Assembly: GCA_032622095.1 (NCBI GenBank) | Contig: CP136069.1 | Coordinates: forward strand, 161,437,043 to 161,501,042 | Direction: 5' to 3' | From: Siphonodentalium dalli | Taxonomy: Eukaryota > Mollusca > Scaphopoda > Gadilida > Siphonodentaliidae | DNA: 64,000 nt | In this document: piece by piece, positions 12,201 through 24,849 of the stretch | How the letters are laid out: each line of letters begins with the position of its first letter | Position numbering within the stretch: position 1 is the first letter of the stretch | Translations under genes and position numbers: made by a program | The notes under the pieces: generated by a model | What the model saw: only the letters and a program-made list of their open reading frames with translations | Databases searched by the model: none | Told to the model about the DNA's origin: nothing

Positions 12201-13130
12201 GTGATCCAGAGAAGTTATATCGTGATTTCAAATTTAGGGCAGTTATTTTCTACATCGGTTGAGATTGTTTCAGCTAGGGATGAATTTGAACACAGAGCTG
12301 ACAATTTCATTTTGAATGAACACATATTATGTGACGAATAGCTTACTGGAGCACCCACCGAATCATCCATACGCAATACAATTGGTCGATGTGTAGATAC
12401 ATGAATACTTTCATCAATTAGAATGTCTACCATTTGTATTTTATATTCCATTGACTTATCATGAGGAAATGATCAATTATTGACCCCGATTCTGGTGACA
12501 TAGGAGGAACGAAAGTTTTCACAGGAGTTGCTTTGAACGTGTTTTCAATCGGAGAGAAGACACCTTTGTCGTTATAGAGTCTGAGAGAGTGACACTTCGT
12601 GGATTTGCTCTTAGTGAGTTGGTATTGAAATCACCCATAACAACAACAGTTCCAAGTTGGCGATACGAGTCAAATATATTGATATCTTTCTGCATATAAT
12701 TGGAAAAGAGATCATGTGAATGGTTGGACGAGGGAAGATATACTTGGAAAATATAATAAAAATTCCCTTCACAAGCATGCACCTGAATGCCAATTAATTG
12801 GTCGTCATTAATGGAATGATTAGGTGATGAACAGATGAACAGATATAAACTTTCACAAGTGGATATTTTAACACGCAGCAACCAACTATTTAAATGATCG
12901 GTTCTAATAAAGAGCATATATGTTGCTGTTGCCGTCTCCAACAAAGCGGTATATATTAATTGCGTTCTCAATGATGATCGTTTTTACTCGTTTTCAACGT
13001 AAAACAATGCTTTTGTGGATTTTCGCATTTCCTGTGCCATACAAATAATGTTGATTGCGAGTATTTCCCTTTTGTTATTCGCCTGAATTTTGTTCGACAA
13101 TTTTGACACAACCAGTTTCAAATCGGACAG
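12201..13130 (-). pseudogene. APE-type endonuclease domain of the LINE
   Basis: The domain nicks target DNA to prime reverse transcription in intact elements. The frame 12519-12971 contains VVVMGDFNTN, the GDFN motif with catalytic Asp and Asn. The frame 12215-12451 contains HVSTHRPIVL, the position of the SDHxPI motif, here with Thr replacing Asp next to His. The two parts are frameshifted around 12460-12520. Sequence upstream to about 13130 may be the start of the domain. Together with the next two segments this is one 5'-incomplete LINE on the minus strand. Confidence 0.75.
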
Positions 13131-15660
13131 TGGACATTTAAGAGTAGAATATGTAACAAGTGACTGTGTAAGAAGTACTTAAAACTTTACCGTTGTGTAT
13201 GTAATAAATTCATACGACGGGATCTGTAATTGATAAGGAAATGCGCGCTTGACAATTTATCGCATATCTTCTTCTAGTATTGCAATGTTGCAACCCCGCC
13301 GTACGTTAAATAGAAGTTAATTGTGCTAACACAACATGGGTTATGGTAGGCATGTATATATGAATTGTCAATGGATCAACGATTTGTTCACATCAAGGGA
13401 CACACGCGACACAAACACTGTTATTAACTTCCGGTTCTCTATCTACTCAACACGCGTTACCGATGTGAAATTTAACACTCAGATTATTAAATCCCTAAAC
13501 ACATTGTAAACGACGAATACTTCAAATGTACTTGGAAAGACCAAAGAACGCAAATCAATTCATTCTCGGGAGTTCCACAATGACAGAGCTATATATACTG
13601 ACACATCTATCCTATGGTTATAAAGACACGCGAATGACTCAATCAATATTCGCCGTATGAAACCCTGCTGTATTTAAAAGTCCCGTTGCTGTTTGAAATT
13701 ATGACCACTTTTCTTACATGTCGAATATGTTACGGGGATCAAAATAAGTCAATACATTTATTTTTATATGGGCTTTATGTGTGGCAGCCATATTAATATT
13801 ATAGATTTGAAAAATGTGTGGCCCTGATTGTTATTCAGCGTGGAACAATGAAGAGGTTTCGTTGTTTAATGAAGTCTATTTCTAAAAGTGTGAAATAAAG
13901 AGTATTTCTCCAACTTATGTGCAAAAGAATAAAATATCGCTGAAGTTGCAATTACTTTGGCAAGTGTTTTTGAGCATGCATATTTATATTACATGTACTC
14001 ATCTTCCAATCATATCACTTCTTTCTTATTTACGTAGAAATAATTTAAAGGTACAAATTACCCATGCCAGTGTTGTAAGGAACTTTGTCCACATGTGTGT
14101 GCAATGTCCATAGAGACGAGTATTTTCATTCTACGTCTATAAATAATTTTTATTTTGCCGTGGTTCGCAGAGTCAGAGGCCAAAAGGCCACACACATAGT
14201 TAAGTGTGAATAACAATGATACATTGATATTGTCGATACTGACTTCCCGATACGGCGCTACTGCAACATATGCAAATATCAACAACAATTTAGAAATTAA
14301 AGATTTCGACATCAAAGGAATTTAGAGATGGACAGCTGGATTCCGAAATGAAAAGGTCAAATATCCATGAGTGATGTAATGTCGCGAAACGTTTCAAAAT
14401 GGATACAGTTCTTTGCAGCACCCAGAATCGCACTAACATGGCCATCGCTGGAACTGTATATGACCACAAAGGCACGAGTATAACAAACAATGATAAATGT
14501 ATAATTTCTAAAATATTGACGGGATATCCTTTAGATTGAACATTTACATGAACATTTATAACTTTGATACAAACAGCGAAGGAGTTGGTGTCAAGAAATT
14601 ACATAATAGATCCGTGATTAATCACGATTGATTGTTTAGTTTTACGTCGTTTTAGTCGCAATGCCATAAAACCGAAAGATGTCATTGCCCAACGGCGGCG
14701 TACAAATATATGCCGATATGGGTATGTACATGTATGTGTGAGTTTGTGTCCCTCTCGTGGGCACTCATGTCTCGGATCAGGCATTAATGACAACTTAGAT
14801 TACTATATATGCATGCTCTGTGTGACACACACATATAATTGACTCCAATCGTTAAGTCGGGTCTGAATTAACTAAATCTGCGCCGAAACATTAAAAATGT
14901 GTTATCCAATTTTACAGCATATTAACTAAGTCGCAGAATCAGAATGGTTAATGACAATAAATTATATATATATTATATCAATACTACAATATCGCGAATG
15001 GGTGGCAGCAGAGAGTAGTTGTTCTATGTTTTTTGTATGTGTTTGCAAATTGCAACGGTATACTACAATTAGACGAAACCATTGGACGATTTCTGCATAA
15101 TACAATGCATACGGTCAAATTCAGGCCATATATATCAATACGTGGGTATAATACGGTAAATATGAACAAGTGTTATAGTAAGAAGACATGTGTCTTATAC
15201 ATAATGCCCCAAAATTCCTGAAAATTGGACAATCTCGCAACAATCTCGCAATAATACATGTTGTAAGATTTTTTTTTAAACTTATAAAATAGTCTAAAAC
15301 TTGGTCTGTGGATCCCGAAAAGTGGGCAAGATAAAAAAAAATAGCTTATACGTGTCTGGATTGTTTTTCAATGACCCCCTCCCCGTGGATCGGGCGCCAA
15401 TTGGGCGTTAGGCTCTATACTATTAACACGGCCCTTGGTGGGTTGTATTTTAGAGGGGTAACCCGACCGGTCTGTATACATTACATGAGTCACATTGCAG
15501 TTAACATCGTGGGAAGCAGAATGGAAATAAATGTAATAGAATTGCCAAATCTGCATATCTGGAAGCAATTAATATTGACTGTGACAATAAATTATATTGA
15601 ATTTTAGATATCTAGGTTTTAATCACAAATAAATAAATCTTTATAGAAAATCTTGTTCTG
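13131..15660. other. No gene seen; AT-rich sequence
   Basis: Open frames here are short (60-85 codons), overlap on both strands and show no domain motif. A short word shared with the foldback interior (ACTTTTCTTACATGTCGAA near 13715 and 7500) is the only internal similarity I noticed. Confidence 0.5.
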
Positions 15661-16030
15661 CCCCCCCCCCCCCGTGTTTTGATTTTGGTAGTCTATTATA
15701 AATGGATTAGTAGTCGCGATGTCACTAACCAAGGTGAGGAACATAATCCATTGGACAACCATGGTTCTGCCCAGTATGAGGAACTTTTGAGACCTGAATC
15801 AGATAAAATGCAAAAATACTGATATCTAGTCGTCTAACTGCAGCCAAATTCAACGGACACAGAGTACGGACGAGGACATACCGGACCGACCATGCTTCGG
15901 CCCGGTGTGAGAACTGTTTGAAATTTGAACATGAGAATATTATAAATTATTACACCTAAACTGGCCTCAATCTGTCCAAGTGTTGGAAATTTCCAACCTG
16001 ACACCCACACAAATGTTGGAAAATTTACGT
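15661..16030 (-). repeat. Family N dispersed repeat, copy with poly-C
   Basis: Begins with a run of 13 C (15661-15673). Contains the family landmarks ACCGACCATGCTTCGGCCCGG (split palindrome near 15880-15905) and GTTGGAAATTTCCAACC (near 15980). Orientation is opposite to the 51-kb copy. Confidence 0.6.
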
Positions 16031-17830
16031 TCAATTGCTGGTCGCATAATCGTCGTTGCCACAGTCGCACCATCGGCGTTGTCAATTAAGTGCGATAGTA
16101 TCCCACCCAAGTATGACTATCAAGCGATCAATCACAAAAATGAGGTGAGCAGTGGTTGTGGAAAATCACGCAAAGCCTTACGGTTACGTTAATATTTGGT
16201 TTCCAATGAATATCATTGGAAATTATATAGATTTTCGCAACACTATAGACGAATTTCATGTTGTGTGGAAAACAAAAACAGCCGGTCTATTTATGTCAAG
16301 GATTTGTACTGTTGTGCTATCCATCTAGTGCTAAATTATTTACATATTATCTAATGGAAGATCGCCGTACCTAATATAAATAATATATACGGTACATTCA
16401 TGTCCTATTTCGAGAAATATTAATTTCTGTGTATATTTTATGTCTTCTTCCATTTTACTTTGGTAGCTCAATCGTTAAAAGGCCGCTGCGCCGTTGTTGT
16501 CAAGCCACAGAATCGTGGAATTGGTCGCTGAATCATCAGAACGATTGTGCCGTGTGAATTACAGGGATGCATAGACTTATCGTTAGACAGTTATGCTATA
16601 GGGGACAAATTGCATAATCTTTGAAAACTTGAAAAATTTAAGATCTTCAAATACTACATTTCTAATTGCTCTGGTATAAACACCTAAACCAAACCCCTAA
16701 TATATCGGGGCTCTCTCCAAATATATGAGTTTCATATAATGTCGAATTGAAAACTTATCTATCCTGTGAATAATGTCTATGAGGGTAATGTTGCGCTTGA
16801 ATGAGTACCAATTAAAGAAACATAACGTTTGTCCCCCATGGTCACACCGGAGGAAAATTGGTAATTGAAATAAACACAGTTTGACGTATACAAATGAATT
16901 TGTTTTCAAGTAGTATCTGGAATTTCATTTTTAAAATTGGATACTTGGGATTAATGTGACACAACATATATAGAGTGCTGCGCTCATAAAATCTCATACT
17001 AAACATCTAAAGACACATTGAAGTTATCAAAATGCAACATCGAACACGCTGTACGGCTCTGTAGAAAACGGTGCTATTTGTATTCATCGGAGTTCTGGAA
17101 TCAAAACGAAATATCTGGGAAAGGTATATCTCGTGATCTTAACATGGGACTTCGCGTACTGCTTTCTCGTTGTTTTAATCATCGAAATGATGCAGTACCA
17201 TAAACGTTGCAGAGCTATGACAACTGTAGATTTTCTTCCCATGGTATACAGACGGATAGTATTCTCAGTGCTCTATCGACGAATTTGTTTGGAAATCTTC
17301 TGCCAATATATATATTTTGAGATACCTCTTATCGAATTATCATCATAATTTTGGGGATCGAACGAGCAATATCCGTTAAGAAGCGTCAATTAGTTGTAAA
17401 TTGGAAACCAACTTTATAACAATCTTAAAAAAATGCAGTCTTCAGATACCAAAACGATTTGCAAATTACAACTTGATCACAAGTGTACTTTATAAATTAA
17501 TGTTGTTTAAATATCAATGTCACTAAAGCTAACTCAATGTTCATTGATTCAAGGCAATGTATTATTATGTTCAATTATGAAGACGACCACTCATATATCA
17601 TATTATGATTTTTCGTGTCATGCCTGATGATCAATGACACATGGGCTGAAATGAATTCTAGGATTATAACCATATCCCAGCTTACCACCATGTAGTATGA
17701 CGCTGTGATATGCATCTAGTTTATTGATCACTATTTGAGTGGACTAGTCTGTATAACATTTTGTCCGTTCAGGTTGTGTCCGATCTATTTTTCATTTCAA
17801 TTTTATGTGGGAATGATATTTTATTAAGCT
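16031..17830. other. No gene seen; one weak tRNA-like patch
   Basis: No coding motif found. At about 16463-16525 the words GGTAGCTCAATCGTTAAAAGG and CCACAGAATCGTGG resemble a degenerate tRNA D-arm/box A and T-arm, as in a SINE head. Box B is not canonical, so this is weak. Confidence 0.3.
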
Positions 17831-17859
17831 CCCTAGCTGTCCCTAGTCAGTAAAAATAT

Positions 17860-18180
17860 GCGGATCGAACCCATATTCAACTGACGGACGGACATATCAA
17901 TCGCATAATACGGCCGTTTTTTTCAAACGGGCGTATAAAAATTGAATTTTCCAAGTTGAAAAAGGCGCATAACTCTGGAAACAATCATCGGGCCGAACCC
18001 AAATGCGAACTTGACCTGCAATTTGTAAATTTAGTTCCGATAAAATAAACCAAACAAATGTTATCATCCAGAAACCAAAACTTCTAACGGACGGAGGGAC
18101 AGACAGCTACTCCGACGGACGGACGGCTAGACCAATTACAGAATACGGCCGTTTTTTTCAAACGGGTGTATAAAAACTAT
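17860..18180 (+). repeat. Direct repeat pair with GGACGGACGG-type sequence
   Basis: The block ATACGGCCGTTTTTTTCAAA and its continuation occur at about 17907-17941 and again at 18142-18176, each preceded by a GGACGGAC-type run (17882-17895, 18092-18130). The unit is about 235 bp. Confidence 0.75.
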
Positions 18181-18274
18181 ACATGTATATGTGGAGCAAA
18201 TTCTGTCTAAAATTTAAATATACATTGTAATTGTGACCTGCCTGCAATAGATGAACTCAGACAATTATCTACCC

Positions 18275-18410
18275 AAACCATCGCGCGCGACGAAGCGATC
18301 CAGTTGCGTTCGGTGTGAATATAAAAATCGCGCGCTTTGAACCGCTACAGACGACAGTAAACGGCCGTTATAATCGCGCGCGCGCGGCCGATGTTAATTG
18401 ACCTTAACTC
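18275..18410 (-). mobile_element. Solo terminal arm of the GC-rich TIR family
   Basis: About 130 bp rich in CGCGCG, ending in TTGACCTTAA on the plus strand. It matches, in reverse, the terminal arms at 33319 and 35213, including AAACGGCCGTTATAATCGCG and GGTGTGAATATAA. No partner arm was found nearby, so it is a solo end or fragment. Confidence 0.65.
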
Positions 18411-19333
18411 TATTCCTGATATGATATACACCAAGAGCAGTGGTCAGATGCTGGTAGCCCGTTTATATATAACCATGGGTATATACGATATATATACAAG
18501 GAAAACACACTCCACTGTTTGGATCGATAAGCCCTGCACTGTGTATTTTGATGTTGCGTTTTTTGACGATCGGTCGCGCGTAATTTAATTTGCAAGCACC
18601 CGCTGGGGATTTGATTTTCCCCAACTGTTCCCGCACAGACTACTAGATGGTAGCCTACATTCTAAATTGATCAGTAGTATTGTGCCCACTAGCCATGGTA
18701 AGGAAAAGGATGGTTTGGCCCAGAGAACTTTTGCTATGAGTATCAGAAAAATCGGAACCTAAAGGCTAAAATTTACAAAATCGTTACATCTTGTGGACTA
18801 ACACTAGGCAAATTCAGTCACCGATTTGTTTTCTTAAATTACATACCAGTTATTTATATGTGTGTGGTTTCTTTTTGTTGGTCTCTATATATCATATATG
18901 TTCGGTATCTAAAAACCCTTAAATCCACTCGACTTACGATTTCCTCTGGCCCCTGTTGCACAAATTCCTGTATAAAAGGTGCGTCTATTTCAGTCATATT
19001 TCAAAATTAAAATCTGACCAGACAAGACATAACAATCGCTAATCCCATTACCAATCTAACAACATATTAAGTCGAACAATATTACCCTTCAAAACAATAA
19101 CACCGGGCACCAGGTTACGACCAACAACAGGCAAACACACCATCGATAAATACACGGTCAATAACACGCCATGTTTTTTGTACGAATATATTACCCATGT
19201 TACCTTGGTTACATATAAACGATCATCTGACCGCGTATGTTTCACTTACTTATATTGAAACATTTAAACAGCTGGAAAATTGATGTGACCACGGAGAGGA
19301 TGTTTCAGAGCATATGAAGCCGGTATTTTAATA
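18411..19333. other. No gene seen
   Basis: Only short unconvincing open frames are present. A fragment of family N (CCATGGTAAGG...GGTTTGGCCC near 18690-18725) may be present. Confidence 0.4.
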
Positions 19334-19838
19334 TCTACTATATATTTTGGGACTTCTGTCTGTCTGTTTGTTTGTTAGCAATGGCCGGTAAAACAGCCAG
19401 ACGGATTTCGACGAAATTTGATACCTAGGGGTACCTTTTTCCGGGGAGTGTTCTGGATGGGTCAAATCGTGACCCGACCTGACCGTGACCTTCAAAATGG
19501 TCAATTAAAGGTCAAATCGCGCCTTTCGACGGATTTCGACGAAATTTGATACCTAGGGGTGCTTTTGTCCGGTGAGTGTTTTGGACGGATCAATCCTGAC
19601 CCCAAACTGACCTTGACCTTCAAAATTGTCAATTCAAGGTCAAATCGCTCCTTTCGTCGGATTTCGACAAAATTTGATACCTAAGGATACGTTTGTCCGG
19701 GGAGTGTTTTGGACGGGTCAAATCGTGACCCCGACCTGACCTTGACCTTCAAAATGGTCAATTCAAGGTCAAATCGCGCATTTCGACGGATGAACGCAGA
19801 GGGGAAACAGCCCGGACGAAGCCAGGTCACCCTGCTAG
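19334..19838 (+). mobile_element. Non-autonomous Helitron with internal 128-bp tandem repeats
   Basis: The element begins TCTACTATATAT after an A and ends CCTGCTAG before a T, matching the Helitron rule of 5'-TC, 3'-CTRR and insertion between A and T. An imperfect hairpin (CCCGGACGAAGCCAGG) lies about 10 nt before the 3' end, as in Helitrons. The body is three copies plus a partial of a 128-bp unit starting at 19401, 19529, 19657 and 19785, each with GGATTTCGACGAAATTTGAT (variants) and a CTTGACCTTCAAAATGGTCA block. Layout resembles the minisatellite-bearing Helitron-like elements known from bivalves. No RepHel protein is encoded. Confidence 0.8.
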
Positions 19839-19989
19839 TATTATATATTTGTCAAACTATATTACACCTCCTCCCAAATTACGTAGACATACTTTGGAAG
19901 CTCTAATGACATGACCGTTTAACAAATAATAAATCCGTTATTACTCTGATATATTATATAATAACACGAATAAATAACTAAATTCTTAC

Positions 19990-20298
19990 CATTGTTCCTT
20001 CGAATTCTAGCATGAACCACTCCTTTGGTGGTTGTGTCACTCCCAAATTATTAGGTTGAAGGAGAACACACATCTTTGTTTTAACATTGTAACCGATCTT
20101 GGTACAGTCCAAGTGTCTCTTGCACATTGTCTCACATCTCCTGGCATTTGAAAGCTTTGTTTCAGTCAGAAAACCATCTGCTAGAGATTGAAATGGATGG
20201 GCAGAAACGCCGACAATATTGAACAGCAATCCACACAACAATCCGAATTTCAACTGATCCCAGAACCAACACCATTTAAGTCCTTTAATTTCCGTCAT
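19990..20298 (-). CDS. First exon of a secreted PAN/apple-like protein
   Basis: An ATG at about 20298 starts a peptide with a hydrophobic stretch (FGLLCGLLFNIVGVSA) that fits a signal peptide cleaved after VSA. The following segment is Cys-spaced: SNARRCETMCKRHLDCTKIGYNVKTKMCVLL, the pattern of a PAN/apple domain (C-x3-C-x5-C-x11-C), a module for protein or sugar binding in extracellular proteins. The exon ends in ATG followed by GTAAGAAT, a good 5' splice donor at 19989-19988. In-frame upstream Mets exist (up to 20364), so the start is a choice based on the signal peptide. No matching downstream exon was found at lower coordinates. Likely a real exon of an unfinished gene model, or a relic. 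Confidence 0.5.
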
Positions 20299-20825
20299 GT
20301 TTGGAGGCCTCCGTTCCATGATCTGTTTCATATCACAAGGTTCACAAATAAAGAAATAGTCCATGTTATCTGAGTCACATGGATCAAAAGTCAGACAAAT
20401 GCTGTTTGGTGAGGCCTTCGTTCCGTTATACGAATACCTTAACTAACTGATGTATGCGAGGAAGATCTAAGTAGAAAAAATCCAACGGTGATTCTACATG
20501 TGACATCAAGAACAACTGTGGGCGTTCCTATTGGGATGATGTCTTCCGTAGACGGTGCTACGAGATGTCATTATATGGTGTTATGGGATATTTTACAAGA
20601 AGAGGGACTAACCGGGGATGGAACGCAAAGTCTATAGAATTGATAAGACTAAGTGTTTAATAATTAAACATCGTTTGAGTTACAATGTCACCTCGAACAT
20701 TTCCAATAGTCTCTCAAGTACTTTGATCCTGGCCAAGCTTGTGTTCTGCGAGAAACCGATACTTTGACAATGAATTAATGCATATTTAAGTGAATGAATA
20801 ATGTCGCTAAAACACACTTAAAGGT
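20299..20825. other. No gene seen; upstream region of the PAN-like exon
   Basis: If the exon above is real, its promoter or 5' UTR would be here. I see no clear TATA box or other decisive signal. Confidence 0.35.
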
Positions 20826-20829
20826 TACC

Positions 20830-21000
20830 ATATTAAAGATATATCTTAATGGCATAAACTATTTTAACAAAGAGCTGCTTAAATTGGATAAAATTTAATG
20901 CCATTAAAATGGATCGGGGGGGAAAAGTGGTAGAATTAATGGCATTAATCAATTTGTTAAGGCTGTGATTTAATGCCATTAGAATATTATCTAGAACAAA
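20830..21000. repeat. Inverted ATTAATGCCATTAA-type repeat
   Basis: The words TTTAATGCCATTAAA, TTAATGGCATTAA and TTTAATGCCATTAGAA occur at about 20896, 20936 and 20971. They are self-complementary. Related words appear at 27400-27780. Confidence 0.6.
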
Positions 21001-21189
21001 ATAATGCAATGAATACTTTCAGTATATATCATGAGTAAGTTTAGTCAAAATGACTAAAGTAAGTTTAGTCAGCATGAATAGAACTGAGTCAGGATATCCC
21101 CGGCCTGTTCCCTGCATGTGGAGTAAAATGTGTCTGAATCTCTAAAATAATGGGCCGTAATTCTTAATTTGTGTGTAATAATATTAAAA

Positions 21190-23580
21190 AAAACTACTTT
21201 GCGATAAATCGCAAACTTCTATACAATAAATATATGCGATTTAGTGCAAATGTTTTCGATTTATAACAAAGGTTTGCAATTAATCAAATCAATTTGCAAT
21301 TAATGCAGGGCTTTAACCGTATAAACATAAATCAGACATCTTCAACAGGTCTGGGTGAACTCCAATCGCTCTATAATAGCATGGTCAGTCTAAAATAGAC
21401 CGATCGGTCATTCACAGCCAGAATACATGTGTGATGAGGGGAGAAAATCTTTGCGATATATCACAAAACGACTTTGTGAAAAATCACAAACACCTTTGCG
21501 ATAACTCGCAGACGTTTGCGATAACTCGCAAACCTTTGCGATAAATCTCAAGCATCTTTACGATAACTCTCAAACTACTTGGTGATTATACTTTACGATT
21601 TATCGTAAACATGTTTGAGATTTATCACAAAGGTTTGTGATTTATTGCAGATATATATTGTTAACTATTTTATCTCACGTGACTATCTAAGCCTTATCCA
21701 CGCTTGTGATTGGTTGATTGACATTCACATTATCGATAGTGTCATCCACGAATCCATAGTGGGCCACCTAATTTTAGCACACCCACTATCGCTTGGAAAA
21801 TCCAGAAATCTATTTTTAGCATGCCCACTATTCCGGGGAGGTAATTTGAAAGTCATTTCGCTGCAAAAGTTCAACATATTTTTATCCGAAATGTCTTTGT
21901 ACTCGAAAACTAGAGCACAATAAATGATCGTAAGCAATTTTGTTATGTTCTTTGTGATGTTTTACCCATGTTTGATGTGGCGATTTATCATGTTCCTTTC
22001 TCCGCTGATCACAATATGGCTTCTATATTTTTGTCTATTTCCTCAGTTCACGCTACTAAATTTTCTGAACGAATCTTCAGTTTGTTTTCGGTAACAAAAA
22101 GTATTGCTTTGAACTGATGTCATTGTTTAACAACAACAACGACGTCTGCTTTCCATTGTTAATAATTCTCGAGAAATAAACTTTTAGATTTGCCCAAATA
22201 GAAGCCGGGCAATTTATTCAAGAAAATTTGACAAGCAAAACAAAACAAAACAACAAAATTTGCACTGAAAATATTGAAATCGTTCTGCAATGAAAAGGAA
22301 ATACATGGGAATATAGATGATTGTGAAATGTTTGACATTATGGTCCTGGGACAGAATGAAAACGTTCGATAAAATATAATAAATATTGCACGGCTTGTCG
22401 GTGACTATGCCAAAATAGTGGTCCTCAGTGGAGGAATAGTCCCCTCGCACCCGGCTCGGGGACTATTCCTCCCCTCGGACCACTATTTTGGCATAGTCAC
22501 CTCCAAGCCGTGCAATATTTATATAGTGTTGGCACTAATGGGCTTGAACCGTATAAACATAATAAATCAGAAATCTTAAACAAGTCTGGATGATGAACCA
22601 CAAATCGATCTATAATAGCACGGTCGGGCTAAAATAGACTGATCGGTCTTTCACAGCCAACATGCAAGGGGAGCAAACCAATAATTAAAACAAAACATTA
22701 ATTCTGATCTCTTTTGGAAATTAATTACTGAGAATATTCAAAATTAAAACCACTTTGCGATAAATCACAAAACAACTTTGCGAAATATCACAAACACCTT
22801 TACGATAACTCCCAAACCTTTGCGATAAATCTCAAACATCTTTACGATAACTCTCAATTAACTACTTGGTGATTATACTTTGCGATTTATCGCAAAGATG
22901 TTTGAGATTTATCACAATAGCCCAATCAGGTTAAAATAGACCAATCATTCTTTCACAGCCAGCATGTATCTGTGATAAGGAGAGTCACTCTAAATGGTTT
23001 TATTACATGTACATGTATTATCGATCAACTAATACTTCAAAAACAAAACAAAATTAATTCCGATTTTTTTATCAAGACACCATATAATTATTTACTGAGA
23101 ACATTCAAAGTTAAAACAACTTTGCGATAAATCGAAAACATATTTCTGATAAATCGCCAATGAATGGATTATATTGTTATATGTGAGCACTAATGTGATT
23201 GAACCGTATAACCATTATCAATCAGATATCTTAAACAGGTCTGGGTGAACCACTTACCGATCTATAATACTCTAAAATAAACCGATCGGTAGTTCACAGC
23301 CAGCATGCATCTGGGATAAGGGGAGTCACTCTAAACTGTTTTATTGTTACTAGTATTTCTCAACCAATATGTAAATAAAATTAATTCTGATTTCTTTTTC
23401 AAAACACCAAATAATTATTTACTGAGAATATTCAAACTAAATATACATGTATACAGATATTCAAACAAACAGATTCAAATTGTCAATAAATTTAGCGTTG
23501 TGCCAGGAAGACCGATCGGTCTATTGTAGCCCGATCAGGCTATTATAGTTAATCTGTGGTTCGCTCAGACCTTTCTTTAT
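21190..23580. repeat. Composite repeat cluster: palindromic 18-mers and a ~140-bp module
   Basis: Two components alternate. First, runs of TTTGCGATAAATCGCAAA-like palindromic 18-mers (TCGC sometimes TCAC or CTCGC) at about 21192-21300, 21450-21655, 22750-22920 and 23115-23160. Second, a module containing GAACCGTATAAACATAA, CAGGTCTGGGTGAAC, AGACCGATCGGTC and TTCACAGCCAGCATGCA, at about 21306-21446, 22541-22680, 22917-22990 (partial) and 23183-23345, with a final inverted copy at about 23506-23572. Interval sequence between 21660 and 22380 looks unique. Confidence 0.75.
22381..22520. mobile_element. 140-bp palindromic MITE-like element
   Basis: AAATATTGCACGGCTTGTCG on the left pairs with CAAGCCGTGCAATATTT on the right, and GACTATGCCAAAATAGTGG pairs with its complement. 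The apex is CCCCTCGCACCCGGCTCGGGG. The whole unit would fold into one long hairpin. Apex style resembles the hairpins at 57259 and 58632. Confidence 0.85.
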
Positions 23581-24485
23581 ACCATAATAAATATCGCGCA
23601 AATAGTATGTAATTGTTGTAGATCCTACGCTGCATTATGTGAACAAAGTCAAATTTTGTTCAAGAACCTGTTGTAAAGTATGTAAATAGCGTGCGATAAG
23701 CAAAATACTCGACAATGGGGAGACCACACTAATGAACTTTGGTTAATCAAAACTGGCACCATGTTGTTTGCAAAATATTGTTATAGCGCTCACTAGTCCT
23801 CGCCACAAGATTTTGGTGTTGAATGGGTCACCGGAATCATTCTCCCAACAACATTTGCCACATTGTTGAGTGTTTTGATTATCGCACACTTATGATGTGC
23901 TGTATTGGTACATGAACAAACAAACAAACCTCACACAAAGAGAGTTTAATATATTTAACATATGATCCATTTGGTACAGCCATAGTGAATAAATTATTCT
24001 CCATTCGCAGCTATGCGTCATCGAGTCAATGTCATTGCCAGATCACCAGAGCCATATAATGTAGAATTTCGCGAATATGGTTTCCAATTATGGAAGAGGT
24101 TATTTCCTAGCAAAGCGGAAATGTCCGAATCGTTCTGAATGATAGCCACACATGTTTTGATAAGATGATCCATCTGGACATTGGAATGGTCTACATGATC
24201 ATGTACCTGTATATATGCAGCTAAGCTCTAATTGACCCCCCCCCCTTTAACGATGTTGACCACCGATATTACCGAGTTGTTGATGCTATTAACCATGATA
24301 AATCCTACCATGGCTGACCTTCGTACCTTTTTAAAGTCAGCATTATTACCACCACAGAGTTTATATTTCTGGCATGGCTTGACGCTACATCGATGATGCA
24401 GTTGCGAATATCGGTCAGTGACCAACTTCGAATGTTGATTAAACCGTAAACAAATTATTAATTGAAATATTGTTTTGTGTATACC
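23581..24485. other. No gene seen; short poly-C
   Basis: A run of ten C lies at 24236-24245. No coding motif found. Confidence 0.45.
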
Positions 24486-24504
24486 CCGCTCGACAAAACA
24501 AGTG

Positions 24505-24770
24505 TCCATTTGCACCACGGTGTATTTGCCGTTCTGTCGTGGTGTCAGAGTTTGTAACTGCAGTTGAGCACCGCGGCCGAACGGCAAGTACACTGCGGCC
24601 GAACGGCAAGCACACCATGGCCGAAAGGCAACTACAACGCGGCCGAATGGCATGTTCACCATGGTTAGATTTCTGGTTTGTATCAACTTTTTTCAGTTTA
24701 ATGAACGTACACCGCGGCAACTACACCATGGCCAAATGGCAAGTACCTGTACACTGCCGCCCAAATGTAG
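24505..24770 (+). repeat. GGCCGAACGGCAA minisatellite
   Basis: Degenerate units of about 24-26 bp with the core CACCGCGGCCGAACGGCAAG repeat at 24570-24660, with further diverged copies on both sides, some in inverse orientation near 24505-24540. Open frames across it on both strands are products of the repeat. Confidence 0.75.
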
Positions 24771-24788
24771 CTAGCTGATGGAGCCGCA

Positions 24789-24845
24789 GTGTATGGTTCT
24801 ATTGAGACAGACCGAAGATATTTTAGGCTGTTGAAGCTTTATTTG
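24789..24845 (+). repeat. 57-bp exact repeat, copy 1
   Basis: This 57-bp stretch (starting GTGTATGGTTCTATTGAGAC) is base-for-base identical to 29278-29334, 4.5 kb away. Flanks differ, apart from TTTGTCC/TTTGGCC just beyond. Confidence 0.9.
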
Positions 24846-24849
24846 TCCA

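Noticed and set aside
21190-22930. CRISPR-like array of palindromic repeats
   Set aside because: Repeats are degenerate, nearly contiguous, without unique spacers of fixed size, and the locus is eukaryotic with no Cas genes.
24228-24778. Overlapping open frames up to 152 codons at 24.2-24.8 kb
   Set aside because: They follow the GGCCGAACGG minisatellite on both strands and lack domain motifs.
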